From: Chrysomallon squamiferum
Lineage: Eukaryota; Mollusca; Gastropoda; Neomphalida; Peltospiridae
Direction of reading: 5' to 3'
Assembly: GCA_012295275.1 (NCBI GenBank)
Contig: CM022670.1
Span: forward strand, 15,157,862-15,221,861
Length of the DNA: 64,000 bases
Shown: positions 63,939-64,000 of the stretch, one piece after another
Layout of the letters: each line of letters starts with the position of its first letter
Position numbering within the stretch: position 1 is the stretch's first letter
The notes under the pieces: generated by a model
The model's database searches: none
What the model saw: the letters and a program-made list of their open reading frames with translations, nothing else
What the model was told of the DNA's origin: nothing
Program-made: the position numbers and the translations under genes

Positions 63939-64000
63939 TTATGACCTTTGTGTTTAATTCCGCATGTACACTGGACAGCGGCAAACAATAATAACGTGGA

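Overview
The window is nuclear DNA from an animal. It is AT-rich, has large introns with GT/AG boundaries, and carries dense microsatellites: long GA/CT tracts, ATT/AAT runs, CA, ATGT, poly-A and ACT-rich compound repeats. A neuropeptide-type GPCR, a sterol reductase, a LINE ribonuclease H fragment and a tRNA-like SINE head fit an invertebrate. I lean towards a mollusc or another lophotrochozoan, but this is inference. Most open reading frames over 60 codons are microsatellite artefacts. Real coding sequence is recognised by protein motifs plus splice sites with matching phase.

Region 1 (1-28.4 kb, + strand). A class A GPCR gene is spread over at least five exons (13681-28357). It covers the arginine of the E/DRY motif through TM4, ECL2-TM5, ICL3, TM6 and TM7 with an NPLIY motif and stop. 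TM1-TM3 was not found, apart from a weak candidate at 8786-9066. The TM6 exon is one base out of frame in a T homopolymer. The introns hold four minisatellites and many microsatellites.

Region 2 (28.4-42 kb). Mostly repeats. A weakly supported + strand gene may have pieces at 35669-35749, 37098-37171 and 38950-39332. A decayed LINE 3' end lies at about 37783-38600. One copy of each of two dispersed repeat families lies here, with its partner further right in inverted orientation.

Region 3 (42-52 kb, - strand). This is the most interesting locus. About 15 exons (51490 down to 42045) encode at least about 1,200 residues: an N-terminal region of unknown fold, two consecutive kinase-like domains, and a C-terminal tail with an internal repeat. 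Domain 1 has lost the catalytic Asp (HRD becomes VRN). Domain 2 keeps HRD but has RLG in place of DFG. The order resembles the pseudokinase-kinase tandem of JAKs, but both halves look degenerate and no FERM or SH2 domain was recognised. Thirteen of 14 exon junctions agree in phase. There is one internal frameshift (near 50590) and one phase mismatch at the last junction.

Region 4 (52-57.2 kb). A non-coding mosaic of inverted and direct copies of two modules, a minisatellite, and several copies of a small CCAAT / kappaB-like / TATA-like cluster. A related CCAAT/CRE-like cluster lies just upstream of the kinase-like gene.

Region 5 (57.5-64 kb). A 7-dehydrocholesterol reductase (DHCR7-like) gene on the - strand has nearly its whole coding region in one exon (59582-58218). 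A truncated, frameshifted copy lies in opposite orientation at 62503-63938. Because the duplicated segment includes sequence beyond the poly(A) signal, it is a DNA-level inverted duplication rather than a retrocopy. ACT-rich simple sequence separates the two.
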